The position numbers and the translations under genes are program-made. A stretch of 64,000 nucleotides of DNA from positions 44,345,220 to 44,409,219 of the forward strand of contig OZ025244.1 in assembly GCA_964019155.1 (NCBI GenBank). The letters are read 5' to 3'. The notes beneath the pieces were generated by a model. It saw only the letters and a list, made by a program, of their open reading frames with translations. It had not been told where the DNA came from and searched no databases. This document shows positions 62,269-64,000 of the stretch, piece by piece; the first letter of the stretch is position 1; each line of letters begins with the position of its first letter. The stretch is from Osedax fenrisi (lineage: Eukaryota; Annelida; Polychaeta; Sabellida; Siboglinidae).

Positions 62269-64000
62269 CAGCATCAAGTTCAGAATCAAGTGCAGCATCC
62301 AGTGAAGTATCCAGTGCAGCATCAAGTGCAGTATCAAATGCATCATCAAGTGCAGCATCAACCGCAGTATACAGTGCAGAATAAAGTGCAGCATCAAGTG
62401 CAGCATCAAGTGCAGCATCAAGTGCAGCATCAAGTGCAGCATCCAGTGCAGCATCAAGTGCAGCATCCAGTGAAGTATCCAGTGCAGTATCAAGTGCAGC
62501 ATCAAGTGCAGCATCCAGTGAAGTATCCAGTGCAGTATCAAGTGCAGCATCCAGTGAAGTATCCAGTGCAGTATCAAGTGCAGCATCAAGTGCAGCATCC
62601 AGTGAAGTATCCAGTGCAGTATCAAGTGCAGCATCAAGTGCAGCATCCAGTGAAGTATCCAGTGCAGTATCAAGTGCAGCATCAACCGCAGTATACAGTG
62701 CAGCATCAAGTGCAGCATCAACCGCAGTATACAGTGCAGAATAAAGTGTAGCATCAAGTGCAGCATCAAGTGCAGCATCAAGTGCAGCATCAAGGGCAGC
62801 ATCAAGGGCAGCATCAAGTGCAGTATCCAGTGCAGCATCACTCGCAGTATCCAGTGCAGCATCAAGTATAGCATCAACCGCAGTATACAGTGCAGCATCA
62901 AGTGCATAATCAAGTGCAGCATCAAGTGCAGCATCAAGTGCAGCATCAAGTGCAGCATCAAGTGCAGCATCAAGTGCAGCATCAAGTGCAGCATCAAGGG
63001 CAGCATCAAGTGCATTATCAAGTGCAGCATCAAGTGCAGCATCACGTGCAGCATCAAGTGTAGCATCAAGTTCAGAATCAAGTGCAGCATCAAGCGCAGC
63101 ATCAAGCGCAGCATCAAGTGCAGCATCCAGTGCAGCATCCAGTGCAGCATCAAGTGCAGCATCCAGTGAAGTATCCAGTGCAGTATCAAGTGCAGCATCA
63201 AGTGCAGCATCCAGTGAAGTATCCAGTGCAGTATCAAGTGCAGCATCCAGTGAAGTATCCAGTGCAGTATCAAGTGCAGCATCAAGTGCAGCATCCAGTG
63301 AAGTATCCAGTGCAGTATCAAGTGCAGCATCAAGTGCAGCATCCAGTGAAGTATCCAGTGCAGTATCAAGTGCAGCATCAAGTGCAGCATCAAGTTCAGA
63401 ATCAAGTGCAGCATCCAGTGAAGTATCCAGTGCAGTATCAAGTTCAGAATAAAGTGTAGCATCAAGTGCAGTATCAAGTGAAGCATCAAGTGCAGCATCA
63501 AGTGCAGCATCCAGGGCAGCATCCAGGGTAGCATCAAGTGCAGCATCAAGTGCAGCATCCAGTGCAGCATCAAGTGCAGCATCCAGTGAAGTATCCAGTG
63601 CAGTATCAAGTGCAGCATCCAGTGAAGTATCCGGTGCAGTATCAAGTGCAGCATCAAGTGCAGCATCAAGTTCAGAATCAAGTGCAGCATCCAGTGAAGT
63701 AGCCAGTGCAGTATCAAGTGCAGAATAAAGTGCAGCATCAAGTGCAGCATCAAATGCAGCATCAAGTGCAGCATCAACCGCAGTATACAGTGCAGAATAA
63801 AGTGCAGCATCAAGTGCAGCATCAAGTTCAGAATCAAGTGCATCATCAATTGTAGCATCAAGTGCAGCATCAATCGCAGCATCAAGTGCAGCATCAATCA
63901 CAGCATCAAGTGCAGCATCAATCGCAGTATCCAGTGCAGCATCAATCGCAGCATCAAGTGCAGCATCAATCGCAGCATCAAGTGCAGCATCAATCGCAGC

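Larger units (their letters stand above)
30172..64000. repeat. giant 12-bp satellite array (AGTGCAGCATCA), 33.8 kb, open at the right
   Basis: From 30172 to the window edge the sequence is a continuous head-to-tail array of about 2,800 variants of AGTGCAGCATCA. Recurrent variants include AGTGCAGTATCC, AGTGAAGTATCC, AGTGCAGAATAA, AGTTCAGAATCA, ATCGCAGCATCA, ACCGCAGTATAC, AGTGTAGCATCA, AGTGCATCATCA and AATGCAGCATCA. Changes fall mostly at the six G/C positions of the unit (2, 4, 5, 7, 8, 11), usually to A or T, while positions 1, 6, 9 and 10 are nearly constant. Variants recur in long ordered strings, so the array evolved by duplication of blocks. Composition is near 50% G+C against the AT-rich flanks. 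The left edge is sharp, after ACCCCGCCCGCT. Array size in the assembly may not be exact. Confidence 0.97.

Noticed and set aside
30324..63459. Dozens of plus-strand frames of Val-Gln-His-Gln repeats (60-225 codons), and Cys-Ser-Ile-Lys repeats
   Set aside because: They are plus-strand phases of the satellite, regularly broken by the GTGTAG, GTGAAG or GAATAA variants. Their starts and stops simply track variant units.
30172..64000. CRISPR array or other spacer-repeat system
   Set aside because: There are no unique spacers. The whole array is variants of one 12-bp unit and the context is eukaryotic.

Overview
This window is nuclear DNA of a eukaryote, almost certainly an invertebrate metazoan. 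The evidence is a very AT-rich background (my impression is about one quarter G+C), dozens of (AT)n microsatellites, tRNA-derived SINEs, LINE reverse-transcriptase remnants, hAT-like and other MITE-like elements, and a huge satellite array. I find no intact host gene, rRNA or functional tRNA gene, no operon structure and no CRISPR array. Species or phylum cannot be read from the sequence. Layout: positions 1 to about 28.9 kb are AT-rich non-coding DNA with scattered mobile-element relics. These are five copies of one tRNA-type SINE family (1, 6.3, 7.1, 8.1 and 13.2 kb), the C-terminal end of a LINE polyprotein (8.4 kb), a 5'- and 3'-truncated CR1/Jockey-type reverse transcriptase (20.3-21.9 kb), two copies of a palindromic MITE (19.0 and 24.6 kb), a hAT-like MITE (24.1 kb), and a 0.6-kb repeat present twice (22.6 and 25.9 kb). 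The second copy of that repeat is split by a 1,176-bp insertion whose ends read CAG...CTG inside a TA run. Several perfect palindromes and hairpins are scattered between them. Positions 28.94-29.77 kb hold a minisatellite of alternating 57- and 59-bp units in two sequence types arranged in blocks. From 30.17 kb to the end of the window (and beyond) lies a 33.8-kb array of a 12-bp unit, AGTGCAGCATCA, roughly 2,800 units, with clear higher-order organisation: an ~8.1-kb duplication, a 1.8-kb tandem duplication inside its second copy, a ~3.6-kb period on the left, and one ~440-bp block present three times. Because 12 is a multiple of 3 and the unit has no stop in two minus-strand frames, the array gives an enormous stop-free minus-strand frame of Asp-Ala-Ala-Leu tetrapeptides, over 31 kb long. 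I judge it a satellite rather than a gene. The DAAL frame has no ATG. A neighbouring frame is nearly as open. The variants cluster at the G/C positions of the unit and mostly change them to A/T, not at synonymous sites. Two one-base deletions break the frame. Still, the length without an internal frameshift is remarkable and deserves a transcript check.
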